Origin: Whitmania pigra
Taxonomy: Eukaryota > Annelida > Clitellata > Hirudinida > Haemopidae
Direction of reading: 5' to 3'
NCBI GenBank assembly: GCA_021613335.1
Contig: JAJTWR010000269.1
Span: 1,493,501 to 1,557,500 of the forward strand
DNA: 64,000 bases
Numbering within the stretch: the first letter of the stretch is position 1; each line of letters opens with the position of its first letter. A program made the position numbers and the translations under genes. Below are positions 1 through 14,309 of this stretch, piece after piece. The notes beneath the pieces were generated by a model. The model ran no database searches. It was given only the letters and a program-made list of their open reading frames with translations, and was not told the DNA's origin.

Positions 1-201
1 AAAATTGCTGGTAACTACTTAACAATCTCGCTATCCATCTATCATTACCGTCATTAACCAATTAGACGTAATACTTTTTCTTCACATTAACATCTCTGCT
101 ACGTGGACACTCACTTAATCATTGCATTCTCATCCATTCGACTCTATCCGTCCATCTATCATCTAATTAACACATCTAGTCATTAGTATAAACTTCATTC
201 A

Positions 202-307
202 ATCCATCCATCCATCCATCCATCCATCCATCCATTCATCTATCCATCCATTCATCCATCCATCCATCCATCCATCCATCCATCCATCCATCCATCCATC
301 CATCCAT

Positions 308-343
<36 letters not shown>

Positions 344-376
344 CCGTCCATCCGTCCGTCCATCTATCCATCCGTG
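202..376. repeat. TCCA tetranucleotide microsatellite
   Basis: About 170 bp of tandem TCCA with scattered variants: CATT near the left part, TATCCA, and TCCG units near the right end. The variants cluster at the edges and the core is pure, which is usual for a slippage-grown array. Confidence 0.95.
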
Positions 377-599
377 GCATCTTGAGAACAGTGCGCCGTG
401 TTTACTCCACATTTAATGACATGGACATCGTTATGTCGACCAATAGAAGCAGCAGATGAACTTTGACCTTGGCGATAACTTTGAACCTTCCTACTGCGGT
501 CACGTAGGCACTGCCTACTAGGCAGTGGATGTAGTCACGTGATGCTAATTATAATTCTACTGGAGAAACGAGACTCTCCGCATTGTTGTTGTCTGGCCA

Positions 600-668
600 T
601 TCGACTTTCTCTTCGCTTTCTCTCTATCGCTCTCTCTACCTCTCACTCTCTCTACCTCTCACTCTTTC
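600..668. repeat. CT-rich pyrimidine tract with short tandem unit
   Basis: A run of CT dinucleotides with a repeated block reading CTCTCTACCTCTCACT twice. It lies in unique AT-rich sequence and has no exon next to it. Confidence 0.7.
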
Positions 669-977
669 ATCATCTCGCTTGCACCTAAGCTTATTATGCT
701 CCGTAATCAATCTCTGGATTTGTATCAGGATTGTAACGAGCAATGTATGGAATGGTGTTTCTCTATTCATAACAACCAGGATACGTTCGATGGTTTCCAA
801 CCGCACAATCGCTTGTTCGTGCATTTCGTTTCCAACAGATTGGTTTCCTCGTGATTCGTGACGTCACAATGTTTACCCGCTAAAAAATTGGAAATTTGTT
901 GTTTCACATTAACTCGTGCCTGAAATCGTTTGCTTCCTTTTCCAAAAATATTGTTATTCATCTTTTCTAGTTTTGGT

Positions 978-1152
978 ATTTCTACTTAGCCGATATTTTG
1001 AGCGCCTTAAGTATCCGAATGTGATTCGATGGCACTTGCAATCGCTTTAACAATTATATAGCGCCTTCACCAGAGGGCACTTCGTGGCGGTGCAAGCTGA
1101 GTTACGAACACGACACATCATGATCACTGCCATTTAAACCACGCACAGGAAA
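978..1152 (-). mobile_element. tRNA-derived SINE copy, degraded
   Basis: This carries the window's dispersed-repeat signature: a block with GAGCGCCTTAAGTATCC, then ATATAGCGCC, then a degraded RNA polymerase III B box (GTTACGAAC on the plus strand, about 1101-1109). The same blocks in the same order recur near 2.0 kb and, in part, near 30.0 kb. The orientation is inferred from the better copies, whose A and B boxes read on the minus strand. The A box is not recognisable here, so this is an old copy. Confidence 0.55.
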
Positions 1153-2002
1153 GAACCAAGATTAATGAAAACCTGCCATCTAGCGAATGAAACTTCTTAA
1201 CCTAGCGAAAGAAATAAAACTGGGCCATCTAGTGACTGAAAATTAATTACGTTTATTTAGAATTTTCATGTAATTATGGCGAATGATATCTAGCTTGAGA
1301 ATTTTTGCTAATATGAAAATCACTTAACTAATTAATATACTTTTAAATAAATGTAATATTATTCAACGAAATCAAATAAAAAAAACGAAACATTTGAATT
1401 TTGCATCTAATTAAAAGTAGATTGCTGTTAATTAGTCAGAAAATCGAATAAATTCAATTAACATATCTGTTTAAAAATTTATTTCCAGTAGCATTTACTG
1501 AAACAATTTCATCCTAAAATTACAAATGATGAAAACCACAAACATCCAATGGGTTTCTTGTTATGTCACTAAATCAATCAATTAATAAGGTTAATAAGCG
1601 AAACGTTACTATATTTTCAACAAGGACACTAAACAGCCCTTATTATAATGTTTTTATTGGCAAAAGTTTTGCAAGCAACGTTCAGTCGATATTTCAACAA
1701 TTAAAATGAAAGCTTTATAAGCAAGCTGTAAATCATTGTAGTCATCAGAAAAATCATGAACAAAAGCTTATCAAACCACTTGACAGGACATTGATTACAC
1801 GTAAAGTCTAAGATTATCTCTCGTCTGGTCTCAATTGTTCTGTTAGTTTTATTTCTTTTCTAAGAAATCTTATGAATTTATATCACTTAACAATTTCTTA
1901 TGTTCCTAATGATGCTCCTAATTCTAATAATATGATTATTATTGGTTAGTTAATAAAACGAAGTTTATTATGAAACGCTTTCTATTTGTAACTTCATTTA
2001 TA

Positions 2003-2165
2003 TAGCGCCACATGCATCAGAGGCGATTCTTGTAACCATTTATATAGCGCTCCTTCCCAAGGTCGCTGGCAACAGTGCAGGCTGGGTTTCGAACACGACA
2101 CATTACGACTGTTGCCATTACCGCCGTTATGTAGGCACGTAATCCATTCGGCTAACTTGCAGGCC
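2003..2165 (-). mobile_element. tRNA-derived SINE copy
   Basis: Read on the minus strand, this copy begins with an A-box-like stretch (GTTAGCCGAATGGATTA, around 2140-2157). A B box GTTCGAAACCC follows about 55 bp on (around 2084-2094). It ends in the AGCGCTATATAAATGG tail shared by the other copies. The A-box and B-box order and spacing are those of a tRNA-derived SINE. A second ATATAGCGCC block at about 2002-2011 suggests a nested or dimeric insertion. Confidence 0.65.
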
Positions 2166-2833
2166 TTTACAGTATTTACAAATAAGAAAATAAATAATGA
2201 TATAATTTTCTAAATTCGCAACGTCAACATCGAAGAATCAAAGCATAATTACAGTGAAACGTTTTAATTCCTCACATCAGGAGTTGCTGTTTAGTTAGTT
2301 AACATATTTATGAATAGTAATGGCAGTGATGGTAACAATAATAGTAATAATGATGATGATGATGAATTGGATGATGGTAATGATACGCATAGTAATGTAA
2401 TTGTTATTAATATTACGTTACAAGTTTAAATTGTTAAACTCTGAATTAATAAATTAATAAACAAACATTAATTTAATACTATCTCCTAGGTTGCTTAGAA
2501 ATTTATTTTAATTTTTATTTTTAAAAATACAAGATTTGTGAAGAGTTCGACAACAGTTAAGTTACGAACAAGATAAGCTTAGATGAATTGTGTTATTGTT
2601 GTTATTCATTCAGTCGCTGGAAGATCGTCGTTTGGGAATGTTGTCGTTATGAAGAAGATGTGAATATGCGATATCCTTGATAATTATAACTGCAACTAAA
2701 CTGTGACATAATTATAATTATATTCAAAGCGATAAATCAATATATATAATAATAGTTCCTGCTGCTTGGAATGTATAAGTTTATTTATGTAGAAAAAAAA
2801 GAAAGAATAATTATTAGCTTTATCATTTTTATT

Positions 2834-2864
2834 AAGGTTATTATTATTATTATTATTATTATTA
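2834..2864. repeat. TTA trinucleotide microsatellite
   Basis: Nine to ten uninterrupted TTA units in non-coding sequence. Confidence 0.9.
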
Positions 2865-4272
2865 ATGCTACCCAATGTCTATGGTCAAGCATATGATGAT
2901 TATTGGGGCACATTCAGAGAAATCACCATCATCATCATCATCGTCATCACCATATGAGACAGTCTGATTCATCCTTGGTGTTTCGAGTGAAGAATTCCCG
3001 ATGGTCACATAGGAAATATTGACAAGCACAAGTTCACACGGACACAAAAGCTCATTCATCCATCCAGACATTCGCACAGACAAATGCATAGATACAAGCA
3101 ACATATACAAAATACAACATACAATTGATCTTAAAAATGTCTCTATTAAGAAAATAAAGCTTGATTTAGTCAAACCTCAATTTTTGATTGGTCAATTGTT
3201 AGAATAAACAACCGACATTCACCTCATCACGTACGTCGCACGTGTTACCGCCACCTGCTTAATGGCGGGGAAACCCACGCACTTTACGCCTTCTTTTTCT
3301 TTTTTTCTTTTTTTCGCAAAATCTTTATTTTTATTTTATTTTTATTTTTTTTGTGAATCACCGTTTGTTTGGCAGACGACAAGTAGAAATGCAAGTAAGG
3401 TGTTCTCATATGTTACGTCATCAACAGAGAAAGTCCTTTGCAATCTTCAGTGCATCATCAGCCATGCAAAGATCAGAGAAAAAAATCTCAAAACATTTGA
3501 TGTGATTTGGAGGACAGATACTTTCGCTTTGATTTAATTTTAAAATAGTTGTCGTCTAAATTCATGTGCAGCATCAGGAACAGAGAAATTCATTCAAGTA
3601 CCTCAAGTTACACAAAAAGTTATAAAAAAAATTCACGTCTGACGAGTTAAGGTTTTGCTCATTCCCGTGATTTGAGAATGTGAATTTAAAAATTAGCCTT
3701 CAAACAACGTCGATTGCAGATCGATAAATTAATTATTAATTAAGTAATTATGTGGAAAGCATTAAAAAACGAATATAATTCGAACTTTATAAGTGTCAAT
3801 TATAATTAATTTAAATATTTAAATAATTCATAAATGTCAAGAATTCTTGCAAGAATTTAATGCGATAAACTATTTATAAAATATGTAAATTATGATAATC
3901 TAATACTATAAACAATTTGTAAATGTTAATTAAGAATATTTATTATGGTAAATAACTTATTCACAACGAACTCTTAAATCCCGCAATAAGTTGAAGTTAT
4001 CGACTTTATCACGCGTACACCTGTCACTTGTGAAGTTGAAAATAGCTGACATTCAACAATCATTGGTTCAAGGACACATTCACCATTGAGACATTCACTT
4101 GCAGAAGCGTCAACAATGAGGCACATTAATTCACTCGGCATTGCATTCATTGCGGTTTGAATTGTTTGAATTGTTTTCATCGTCTTTTGTCATTCATTCA
4201 CCGACATTAAGAGTTTTTATTTCTCGAGCGTCATTCATTCGCAAAAAGCCATTGTTTTACAAGAATTATCAA

Positions 4273-4350
4273 GTTAATTGTCAAGTAGATTAAGTTAATT
4301 GTCAAGTAAATTAAGTTAATTGTCAAGTACATCAAGTTAACTTTTAAGTT
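4273..4350. repeat. 21-bp tandem repeat
   Basis: Three near-identical 21-bp units start at 4273, 4294 and 4315 (each beginning GTTAATTGTCAAGTA), followed by a decayed partial fourth. The unit contains a short GTTAA/TTAA self-complementary motif. No gene adjoins it. Confidence 0.85.
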
Positions 4351-4883
4351 AAATATTAAATTAATTATCATGTTAAGGAATTATTTGCAACCTTGCGCGA
4401 TTAAGAGACAGAATTAGCATTATCTCCAACATCTTCAGAATTGAATAATTGAAGCACCAGAGTCAAGAGTGACATGTCATGTTTTTTTTATTATTTTTTT
4501 TTTTTTAAGAATGTTTTCTCGAAATACGTGCATCTTCACAGGCAGACGACACAAAGAAAAGTTTTTGAAGGTGAGGATGAGCGATGCAACACGAGTTATT
4601 GATTTATATCTTCAGATCTTCTTTGCACCGACCTGTTACTAACCATAGATTTTTGACTTTCTCTTTCAGAAGGTATATTTTTAAATGTTAAAATAATCTA
4701 GCGAAATAGCAATGATAAGATGTAAATGACAACATAAACGAAAAGAAGATATGTAGATGCACAAACACAAACACATTGATGGCAACCAATCAATCTGTCA
4801 ATCAATCACCAAGTTACTTTATGCTAATTATTACTATTATTAACACAATAAAATAACCCGCAAATAACTAGAAAAGCTTTAGA

Positions 4884-4945
4884 GTAAGTTTATTAAGCAA
4901 GTATTCAGTTATTAGTAAGTTTAATAAGCAAGTATTCAGTTATTA
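4884..4945. repeat. 31-bp direct duplication
   Basis: Two adjacent 31-bp units (4884-4914 and 4915-4945) differ at one or two bases. Each begins GTAAGTTTA and ends CAGTTATTA. Confidence 0.85.
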
Positions 4946-5847
4946 CAACTGAACAATCAAACATGAGGTTTTGAGTATCGAGAACATCAGGCTGTGTTGG
5001 ATTCTGAGATTGCTTGTTTGGACTGTTTGTGGGCCTATTTTTGGACTGGTATGTAGGAACATCGTCTATACAAAAAAAAGATACAAATATAACCATGAAA
5101 TCTTAATTTAATTATTGCAATAAAAGCTTGATAATTTATTGCTCGACTATAACAATATATTGCTAACATATTAACAATAACACGTATTATTAACATAGGT
5201 AAGCTAGTGTCAATCACACGTTGTTATTGTTATTGTTACGATGACTAGTTATTTTTAAACTAGCAAAGCAACTCGGCTAGCCAGTTTGGCAGAAGATATT
5301 CAATAATTGAATTACAAAATGGTTACTTCAGCTTGAAAAACCAAGGAATGAAATAAATCACAATTCAAGAAAACAGGTTCCAAATCGTGTCAGGAAATGC
5401 TAATTAAAATCTTTCCGTGCCCCTCTAAATTATTATTATTAACGTTATTATCTATAAATGTAGTTATTTAATTATTATTATTATTACTTATGTTTGTTAT
5501 TATTACAAAAAACTTTGGGAACTTTTATTAAAAAATTTTTGTTTACTTCAGCGGAAATTATGAAATGAAGATCACGAATCAGGAAATGATTTTATGAATG
5601 TGTTTTGTAATTATTCTTCTTCTTAATAATAACATTTTGTGAACAAATTGCTAATAAACAAGTCATTTCGTTTGTTTGGGTTTTTTGTTTACTAATTTGT
5701 TTTTATGCAATATTTCGTTTTCCGTTGCCCTAAACAACAAACTCCCAGCTTTCAAGAAAATGTTTCAGACTATCATCAGACAAGATCTGCGTGGGAATTT
5801 CATGAATTTTATGATTATATTTCATAAAAGCTGGTCTTTATTATTAT

Positions 5848-5940
5848 CGCTAGCATCATCATCATCAACATCTACTGTTTCATCATCATCATCATCATCG
5901 TCGTCGTCGTCATTATAATCATCATCATCGTCGTCGTCAC
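5848..5940. repeat. ATC/TCG triplet array
   Basis: CATCAT runs are interleaved with TCGTCG blocks. An open frame of serine codons crosses it, but that is a product of the repeat and not evidence of a gene. Confidence 0.9.
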
Positions 5941-6597
5941 AGAAGGACATTGACTCGTACTAGTACAATGATGGGTTCAAAATGAATGGCAACGGCCTCT
6001 AAGACCACAATAACAATAATAAAAATTTGATTATTTTTAAATTATCATAATCATAATTACATTCAAGATCATTATCACAATCATAATCATCGTCATAATT
6101 ATTAAAATCACCACAAATTGATTTATTACTTTCGAAACTTAACATCCACGTCAACTCAAATTATAAACATTGTAATTGTAATTATACAGAATGGAACAAA
6201 ATATTTCTGACACACTTGCATGTTTAATAAAACCAATTGAGGATGAAATATAAAAACAGGGTTTTTATTTGATTTATAATTATTATATAACTATGGTGAT
6301 AATTATTGTATATATTATAGGATAATTGTTACATATAATTACAATCATATAATTTATAATTATGTAATATATGTAATTATATTTACGCACAACTAAAAAC
6401 AAACAATAATAACTTATCAACCAATCACAACCAATGACAACATCTGCCCACCCACAAGTGTGACGTACATACAATTATGCAAACATCTACCCAGTGTGGG
6501 GGAATAAGCTTACCATAAGCTTAAAAATCTCAAATGGAAACTTACCTGCCATTTTCTCTCTTGAACACTCATTCTTTCTGGGATGCACTGAGACTAC

Positions 6598-6888
6598 GAT
6601 CATCATCACCACCACCTTCATCATCATCATCATCATCGTTGTTGACGTCATCACCATAATCATCATCAACACCAACATCATCTTCATCAATGCTGTCGTC
6701 ATCATCACCAATATCATCATACCATCATCAATACCAACATTATCTTCATCATCGTCATCGTCGTCATCATCACTATAATCATCACCAACACCAGCATCAT
6801 CTTCATCATCATCGTCATCGTCGTCATAATCATCATCAATACCAACACCATCTTCATCATCGTCATCGTCGTCATCATCATCAGCGGG
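6598..6888. repeat. ATC-rich minisatellite with higher-order unit
   Basis: Triplet sequence (ATC, ACC, TCG) is organised into a longer unit of roughly 50-60 bp, seen three times between about 6720 and 6885. Each unit carries an ACCA(A/G)CA block, then CTTCATCATCG, then TCGTCGTCAT. Open frames on both strands through it are repeat artefacts. Confidence 0.85.
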
Positions 6889-7032
6889 CGCGTCACGACC
6901 TGAGCCCTATAAAAAGGGCCACGCCTGGCTAAGCAACCCAGTTTCAAGAAGGCGAGTTCCGTTCTCGAGTAACAGTTGTTAGAAGTTGTTGAAGAACATT
7001 CATTCGGGATAAGGTTGGTGTTGCTAATGTAC

Positions 7033-7263
7033 TATTATATTATATTATATTATATTATATTATATTATATTATATTATATTATATTATATTATATTATAT
7101 TATATTATATTATATTATATTATATTATATTATATTATATTATATATATTATATTATATTATATTATATTATATTATATGATATTATATTATATTATTAT
7201 ATTATATTAATATTATATTATATTATATTATATTATATTATATTATATTATATTATATTATAT
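7033..7263. repeat. ATTAT pentanucleotide array
   Basis: About 230 bp of tandem ATTAT (equivalently TATAT/TATTA), nearly pure apart from four interruptions between 7140 and 7212. It sits about 50 bp left of a SINE fragment and a short AAT run (7287-7311). Confidence 0.95.
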
Positions 7264-7312
7264 ACTAGTTACATTGTTCTTAATACAATAATAATAATAA
7301 TAATAATAATAT

Positions 7313-7405
7313 GTTATTTATATAGCGTCATAAGCATAAGCATCAGGGGCGCTCAAACCATTTGTATAGCGCCGAATCCAAGGGGCGCTTTATAGCGCTT
7401 TATAA
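7313..7405. mobile_element. SINE fragment (ATATAGCG blocks)
   Basis: The motif ATTTATATAGCG, then AAGCATCAGGGGCGCT, then TTGTATAGCGCC and AAGGGGCGCTTTATAGCGC matches the tail part of the SINE copies at 2.0 and 30.0 kb. It is present here as two partial tandem copies. No B box is retained. Confidence 0.5.
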
Positions 7406-7812
7406 CTTGCATAGTCAACCATTTGCTCTTTTCCAAGGGCAGTTATTATTATTATCATAATCGTCATTACTATTATCGTTTTTATTTCTTTGTTATATTA
7501 TTATTAGTGCTAATGCATTATTACTGCTTGCGGACATTAGCAATTCATCTGGTCAGACGAGTTACGAGAATTATTAGCCCGCCTTGCCATGCAGCAAACA
7601 TCAAAATCTTTTTTTTTTTTACATATTTTGCAATCAATTGCGTTAAAAGGATTCATTTAATTTTACAAATAATTGTAAATAATTCCAATTTTAATTATAA
7701 TCTCCAAAAAATATCATTGCAACGTTAATAAATTAAGGAAGGTTGAAATACTTTAATGTGATTTAAAATATAAATATGTAAAACAATTAAACGTGATTTG
7801 AAATAAAAATAG

Positions 7813-7893
7813 ATTTAAAATCTGCTATGGCTCCTTGTGACATCGAAAAGTTCAGAGTCCAATGGACTTATCCGGAAACAGTACCTGATCACG
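7813..7893 (+). other. Candidate short exon, set 1 (doubtful)
   Basis: The stretch is preceded by AG at 7811-7812 and followed by GT at 7894. It reads open for 26 codons, with the peptide segment DIEKFRVQWTYPETVPDH near its end and one base left over. Joined to the next AG-flanked stretch (8350) the frame runs on for 12 codons to a TGA at 8385-8387. I do not recognise the protein, and no upstream exons are evident. It may be the 3' end of an unseen gene, a decayed gene, or chance. Confidence 0.2.
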
Positions 7894-8349
7894 GTTAGGA
7901 GGAATGGGAATAAATTAGCATAAATTAACATAAATTTTATTAACATCAAAATGTAATATTTTCAAATTAATATTACAATTTTTTGATCAGTGAATTAGCA
8001 CTTTTAAAAGTTCTCAACATTATATTAATATTAAATTTATATATTTTTATAAAATTTCATATTTTTAATTTTGTTGCTGTTGCTTGTGTCCTGAAATTAA
8101 TTGTAGAAATAAGATCATTGAACCATTTATTATTAGCAAATAAAATATTAATATAATTAATAAAATAATAAAAATAACGGAATTATAAGCAATAATAAAT
8201 GTTTTTGTTTATTAATGTTAATATAATATTATTATTATTAATTGTTAAATAATTAATAGTAATATAATGTTAATAAAATAATGTAGTAAAGTTAACATAA
8301 AATTAATTATTATTATTATTATTATTATTAATATTAATTTTAATTGCAG

Positions 8350-8409
8350 ATGTCCCATTTCCTCTCTCCGACTTGGTTTACAAGTGAATCATGATGGAGC
8401 TCCTAAAGG
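8350..8409 (+). other. Candidate short exon, set 1 (doubtful)
   Basis: The stretch is flanked by TTGCAG (left) and AAAG|GTTTGT (right). The frame continued from 7813-7893 reads DVPFPLSDLVYK and stops at 8385-8387. Another frame starts ATGATGGAGCTCCTAAAG and continues into the AG-flanked stretch at 8700. The two readings cannot both be coding. Confidence 0.2.
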
Positions 8410-8699
8410 TTTGTCATTGTAAATTTATTAATATTTTAATTACATATGCAAAAAATTAATATTATAAGCATTTAAATAATTAACATTATAATTACCGAGC
8501 CATTATTTTTCTAAGCCATCGATATGCAGATTATTATTGAAATGATTATTAAATAATAATAACAATTATTGTAATACATTATAATTATTATAAGACATTA
8601 TAATAATAATAGTAATACATTAAACAATTATTATAATTATTTTTAATTAGCCTTGGTTAAAATTATAGTTTTACAAAATTCTATTTTATTGCTTTTCAG

Positions 8700-8756
8700 A
8701 AGACCACAAAGGTGGAGATGGTTGCAGTTCAATTGAAAGCGAATGCGATCACCTAG
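8700..8756 (+). other. Candidate short exon, set 1 (doubtful)
   Basis: The TTTCAG|AAGACCA start is shared with the stretch at 12649. The frame reads KTTKVEMVAVQLKANAIT and then TAG. The shared intron end and start bases suggest the 8.4-8.7 kb and 12.4-12.7 kb blocks are duplicates. Confidence 0.2.
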
Positions 8757-9376
8757 GAAATCTAGTTTTAGGAAACATTTTAATTATTATTCACTGTTAA
8801 TGTTTCGTCACTTTTTTGTTAAATATATGTTAATATATATATTAATATATATATTTATGCTCATTTTAGAATGAAAGATGGTATCGCCTTTTTAAGTTAT
8901 TTTTCAAATGTTTTAGGAAAATATTAATTCAAAAACAATAAACCACTTCTAACACCCAAAATGTCTCCAATGAAGTTCAAAAACCGAAACTAACTGATGT
9001 TATTACGATAGTTATTACAGTATTTACTCACCAAATTAAATTAACGCTAACATTTAATAACATATTATTTAAGGCAATATTTTATTCTTGTTGATTTTTT
9101 TCTTGTTGAAAATGTTTTAAATCGGTTTGGTTTTGTTACGCTTGATTGACAAGATTCAATATTTATGTTAATCAATGATTCATAATTCACGCCAAACATC
9201 TGCTTAGATTCAGCACTTTCAAAGTGATAAATAATTATTTCCAGTACTAATTGTTGACGTCATTGTTGAATAATTACTCTTCAAACATTCATTCACCGAG
9301 TTGACAACGCAATAAAAGTCATCCCTAATCATCACTAATTGACAGATGATTGACAGCGATTGTTGTTTGTACTTAT

Positions 9377-9846
<470 letters not shown>

Positions 9847-9879
9847 ATTGTTATTATTAATATATTTTATTTTTAGCCC

Positions 9880-10965
<1,086 letters not shown>

Positions 10966-10999
10966 ACACATGGCGGTTGTTCACATGACAGTTGCTCAC

Positions 11000-12015
11000 A
11001 TAGATTATTGCACACATGGGCCATATGAACAACAATAAACTATCATCGTAGCAATGGAGTGTCATCATAGCAACTCCTGAACACCATTTTCATATCATGA
11101 TATATTTATGACTTATTTATTTCAATGGCTTGGGAGAGAAATGGAGTATTTGCCGTCTACGAAACATGTTGTCGAAAGACTTCTGACAGACCCAGTTGCT
11201 TATGAGATCAAGTAGAGAGACAATAACAACCAGGCACTGTCTCATAATTGACACAAATTGTCTCCTAAAAGTTTGGTTTGTTGTTTGAAAAATGTTTGAA
11301 CCCATTTTCGAGCATTTTAGTTTTTTTTGTTTGTTTTTTTTAGCATTTTATAGTTTAGATGACTTTTACCGCTCCCTCGATACTTGCACTTGAAAGCTAT
11401 TTTTGGTTTAGCAGTTGTTCTGCTTCTAAAGACATGAGAAACCATAACATGTCCTGGCAGACAGTTTCACTTCAACTTCGTTAGCGAGTTATTTTGAATT
11501 CAAAACAAGTCTGTCCAAATACTTTTAAAGACAAGTTTTAATTAATTTTAATTAGCCCTTTAAAATATTTTCAAACGAACTTAATTGGCTACTATGCTAA
11601 GTCTCGCAAGATTTAAAAACGAACTTTGAATTGAAATTTGAAGGCCCCAGCATAGCTGTGTTATCGAACAATTTAATAATTAATGACCGAATATAGAAAT
11701 ATTTGAAGCGTGGTAAATATTTGAAAGTATAAAGACGGCAGACAAACAATATAAACATTATCGATTGTAACATATTGAACTCCTTCTGAAATTCAGAAAA
11801 TTTCTACAAACATTCAAACAAATTTATTGCCATTTATAGAACAAACAAAATTAAAAGTAGAAATTCAACTATTGTTTGTAATATTGCATTAGTTAAACCA
11901 TAAAATTTTCTTCGGCAAACAAATTCTAAAACTTAAACAGTCATCGCAAATAATTAAGGCGCGTTATCAAACATAGAGATTTATAATCTTATATTTTATT
12001 AAAATTTGTTCAGAA
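11000..12015. other. No gene seen
   Basis: AT-rich unique sequence. A minus-strand open frame at about 11117-11305 has no family resemblance and no support from neighbours. Confidence 0.55.
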
Positions 12016-12680
12016 TCTGCAAAAATGAACAACGTCTGCTATTTTTCCCGCTCCTGGTGATCACGATTGTCTTCCTGTTAGGTTTGCAATATGTGACTTT
12101 CATTAAGAATTAATATATATAATATTATGATATAAACTGTGCACAATATTATAGCTTGTATGTTTATAAACGCTGGTAATTAATGCCTTGAAATCCGAAT
12201 AAATGCTAAGAATTTTCAACCATATAATTTGTTTTACGACAATTAAATATCAAATATTTTCATTATTGAAGCAATATATTAGATACAAAGTATTAGTTTA
12301 AGTAATATAATATATTAATTACAAAGGTGTAACGTATATTATGCAACGTCATTGTATATATATTGTTAATACATAATAATATATATATATATATATATGT
12401 TTCAAGATTCAAGATGAAAAGTCTAAAGGTTCGTTATCACATTATAATTATCACGTTATCAATATTATAATTATGTATTTTATTTAATATTACAAACAGT
12501 TGCCTAATTAATATCCTCCAACCATTATTTTGCCACCCATCACTTTAGCAAATGGAGTTAAATTAATTATAAAAAGCAAATCTGATTAATCCGAATTGTT
12601 GCCCCTCATAACCATATTTGCACAAATTTGTATTTTATTACATTTCAGAAGACCAGCCAGATCGATGCTGTGCACTGAAA
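12016..12680 (+). other. Candidate short exons, set 2 (doubtful; paralogous to set 1)
   Basis: Three AG/GT-flanked pieces, about 12016-12080, 12407-12428 and 12649-12680, join in one frame. The end reads FKMKSLKKTSQIDAVH and then TGA. The last piece shares TTTCAG|AAGACCA and the spacing pattern with 8700, and GATCACG at the first piece is shared with 7887-7893. A dinucleotide AT run (12379-12398) lies in the intervening sequence. I cannot assign a product. A decayed duplicate gene end is possible. Confidence 0.2.
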
Positions 12681-12904
12681 TTCGTCATAACTTCAATCGT
12701 TGAAACATTTCAGTCTTACCACAAATTTCTAGAAAAATTAGAATAACATCTTGGCAGTAATAAGATAAAATAAAATAAATTGAAATAATAATAATCATAA
12801 TGTAGTTTCCTACGTTATATTTATTAACCAAAAATACTTATAACAACCGTATTATAATTCCAACAAAACGTCGCTATACTCGCTTCGAAAAGAGCTACTC
12901 GAAA

Positions 12905-13345
12905 GAATACCAATTCTTCTACAGCAACTCAGTTCTGGTCATTTTGCCCAAAACTATATATATAGTTACAAAACTAGAACTCGTCGCCTGCAATCAGTCG
13001 TCAATGCAGCTGTCATTCTTGTGACGAGAAAGCACAAATATAACCCCATAATCTCCATCCTCGGTGAACTCCAATGGCTGGGGATCGAACGCAGGATCGA
13101 GTTCAAAGTGGCACCTCTAGTTTTCAAGTGCCTCAAAGAGATAGCTCCCCAGTATCATGCATCGAAAATGACATGCTTCCTTGACTTTCTCCCGGCTACC
13201 CAATGGTGCTGGGAATAGGTCGTTCACGGTTGCTGGCCCAAGGATCTGGAACCAACTTCCACTCACTCACAGATCACATCCACAGCAACCATTGAAAGCT
13301 TTAGAAAGTCTCTCAAGATGCATTTATTCGGTGGCCTTTGAGGTC
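12905..13345 (+). mobile_element. LINE 3' fragment: C-terminal end of a non-LTR reverse transcriptase ORF
   Basis: Translation in shifting frames gives the familiar ordered C-terminal motifs of CR1/L2/Jockey-type elements. First comes a YSNSVLVILPK-like segment. Then RLQSVVNAAV, then LGELQWLGIERRIEFK, then APLVFKCLKEIAP, then NRSFTVAGPRIWNQLP, and finally ESFRKSLKMHLF with a stop. At least two frame changes and a stop (near 13216) separate these motifs. This is a dead, 5'-truncated copy without the reverse transcriptase core or an endonuclease. It lies about 0.9 kb from the 3' end of the coiled-coil gene, in opposite orientation. Confidence 0.8.
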
Positions 13346-13349
13346 AGGT

Positions 13350-14309
13350 GAATCGGACTTACTTGATTTGATAAATACGCGCTAGAGAGGACATTCGAAT
13401 AGACGGTATTTTTTTCCTGTAGTTTAACGATTATAGTTAACTAGACTACTTGTGTTCTAATCGCTTTGATACACAGCTGTTATCAGGTCATTAATAAAGT
13501 TGTTCAAGCTTCCAGAGATGTAGAACTAGCGGTGGCAGCGGTACTGCACGAGTTAGCGGCTCGAGATACCGAGACGTGACAAATATTTTTCTATTTATTC
13601 GCAAAAAATGACTCTAGAAAAGCTAAACTTTTTTCACCATTCACTCATTCAAGCACTAAAGAAGCTTAGGAGGTAATATTCTTGTTTAAACTTGAGCTTT
13701 TGAGATGCAGCTAACAACTTAATGATGCTTAAATCATCAAGAGATATACTGTCCTTGACTAATTAGTCATCACCAAATAACTAGATAATAATAATAATAT
13801 GAGCCTTGTTGCTGAAACTTAATGGTCAGAATTAATTGCAAATAATAAAAACTGAATAATGTAATTTTAAAAAGTTTAATAATAAATGGATATTGCACAT
13901 CACTACAATTGCACGATTCACAATGATAAAAAAGCAAAATAATAGAAATTGTATTAAAATATTTTATAATATATAATAAGTGGATAACAATGTGTAATAT
14001 ATAAAAGTAATTAATATAAAAATTATAAAAAAAAAGATGCCCAACGAAGCTTCCTCAAAATGTCACTCATCAATATTCATTGCCTTTCTACCCTTTAATT
14101 ATTCTCCTATTCAGACTCATTGCAATGCATTAATGAATATGCATATCGTCGACATTAATTTAATTAATTGTCAGTCCATAGACTTGAAGCTGCTTCTTGA
14201 GTCTCCATTAAAAATTCACAAACTTCTCTCACGAGAACCAGCCCGGCCTGCGAAAGTGTTCAGACGTTCAACGACAACAACAACACGAAGAGAAGGAGGA
14301 AGATGGAGA
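13350..14309. other. No gene; probable 3' flank of the coiled-coil gene
   Basis: AT-rich sequence without a supported exon. On the minus strand a possible poly(A) signal ATTAAA (plus strand TTTAAT, about 14093-14098) lies about 210 bp past the inferred stop of the coiled-coil gene. A second candidate AATAAA is at 13594-13599. Confidence 0.4.

Larger units (their letters stand above)
1..7812. other. Gene-poor repeat-rich desert
   Basis: I see no coding exon I can defend here. The open frames present are short, lack family resemblance, or run through simple repeats. The stretch holds a TCCA array, two SINE copies and one SINE fragment, short tandem repeats near 4.3 and 4.9 kb, ATC-rich minisatellites at 5.8-6.9 kb and an ATTAT array at 7.0-7.3 kb. 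The rest is AT-rich unique sequence. Confidence 0.6.

Noticed and set aside
6487..6947. Met/Ser/His-rich open frames on both strands
   Set aside because: They run through an ATC minisatellite. Frames are open on both strands because the repeat has few stops.
13021..13218. A 65-residue open frame as a separate gene
   Set aside because: Its sequence belongs to the C-terminal end of a LINE reverse transcriptase ORF, with matching motifs up- and downstream in other frames.
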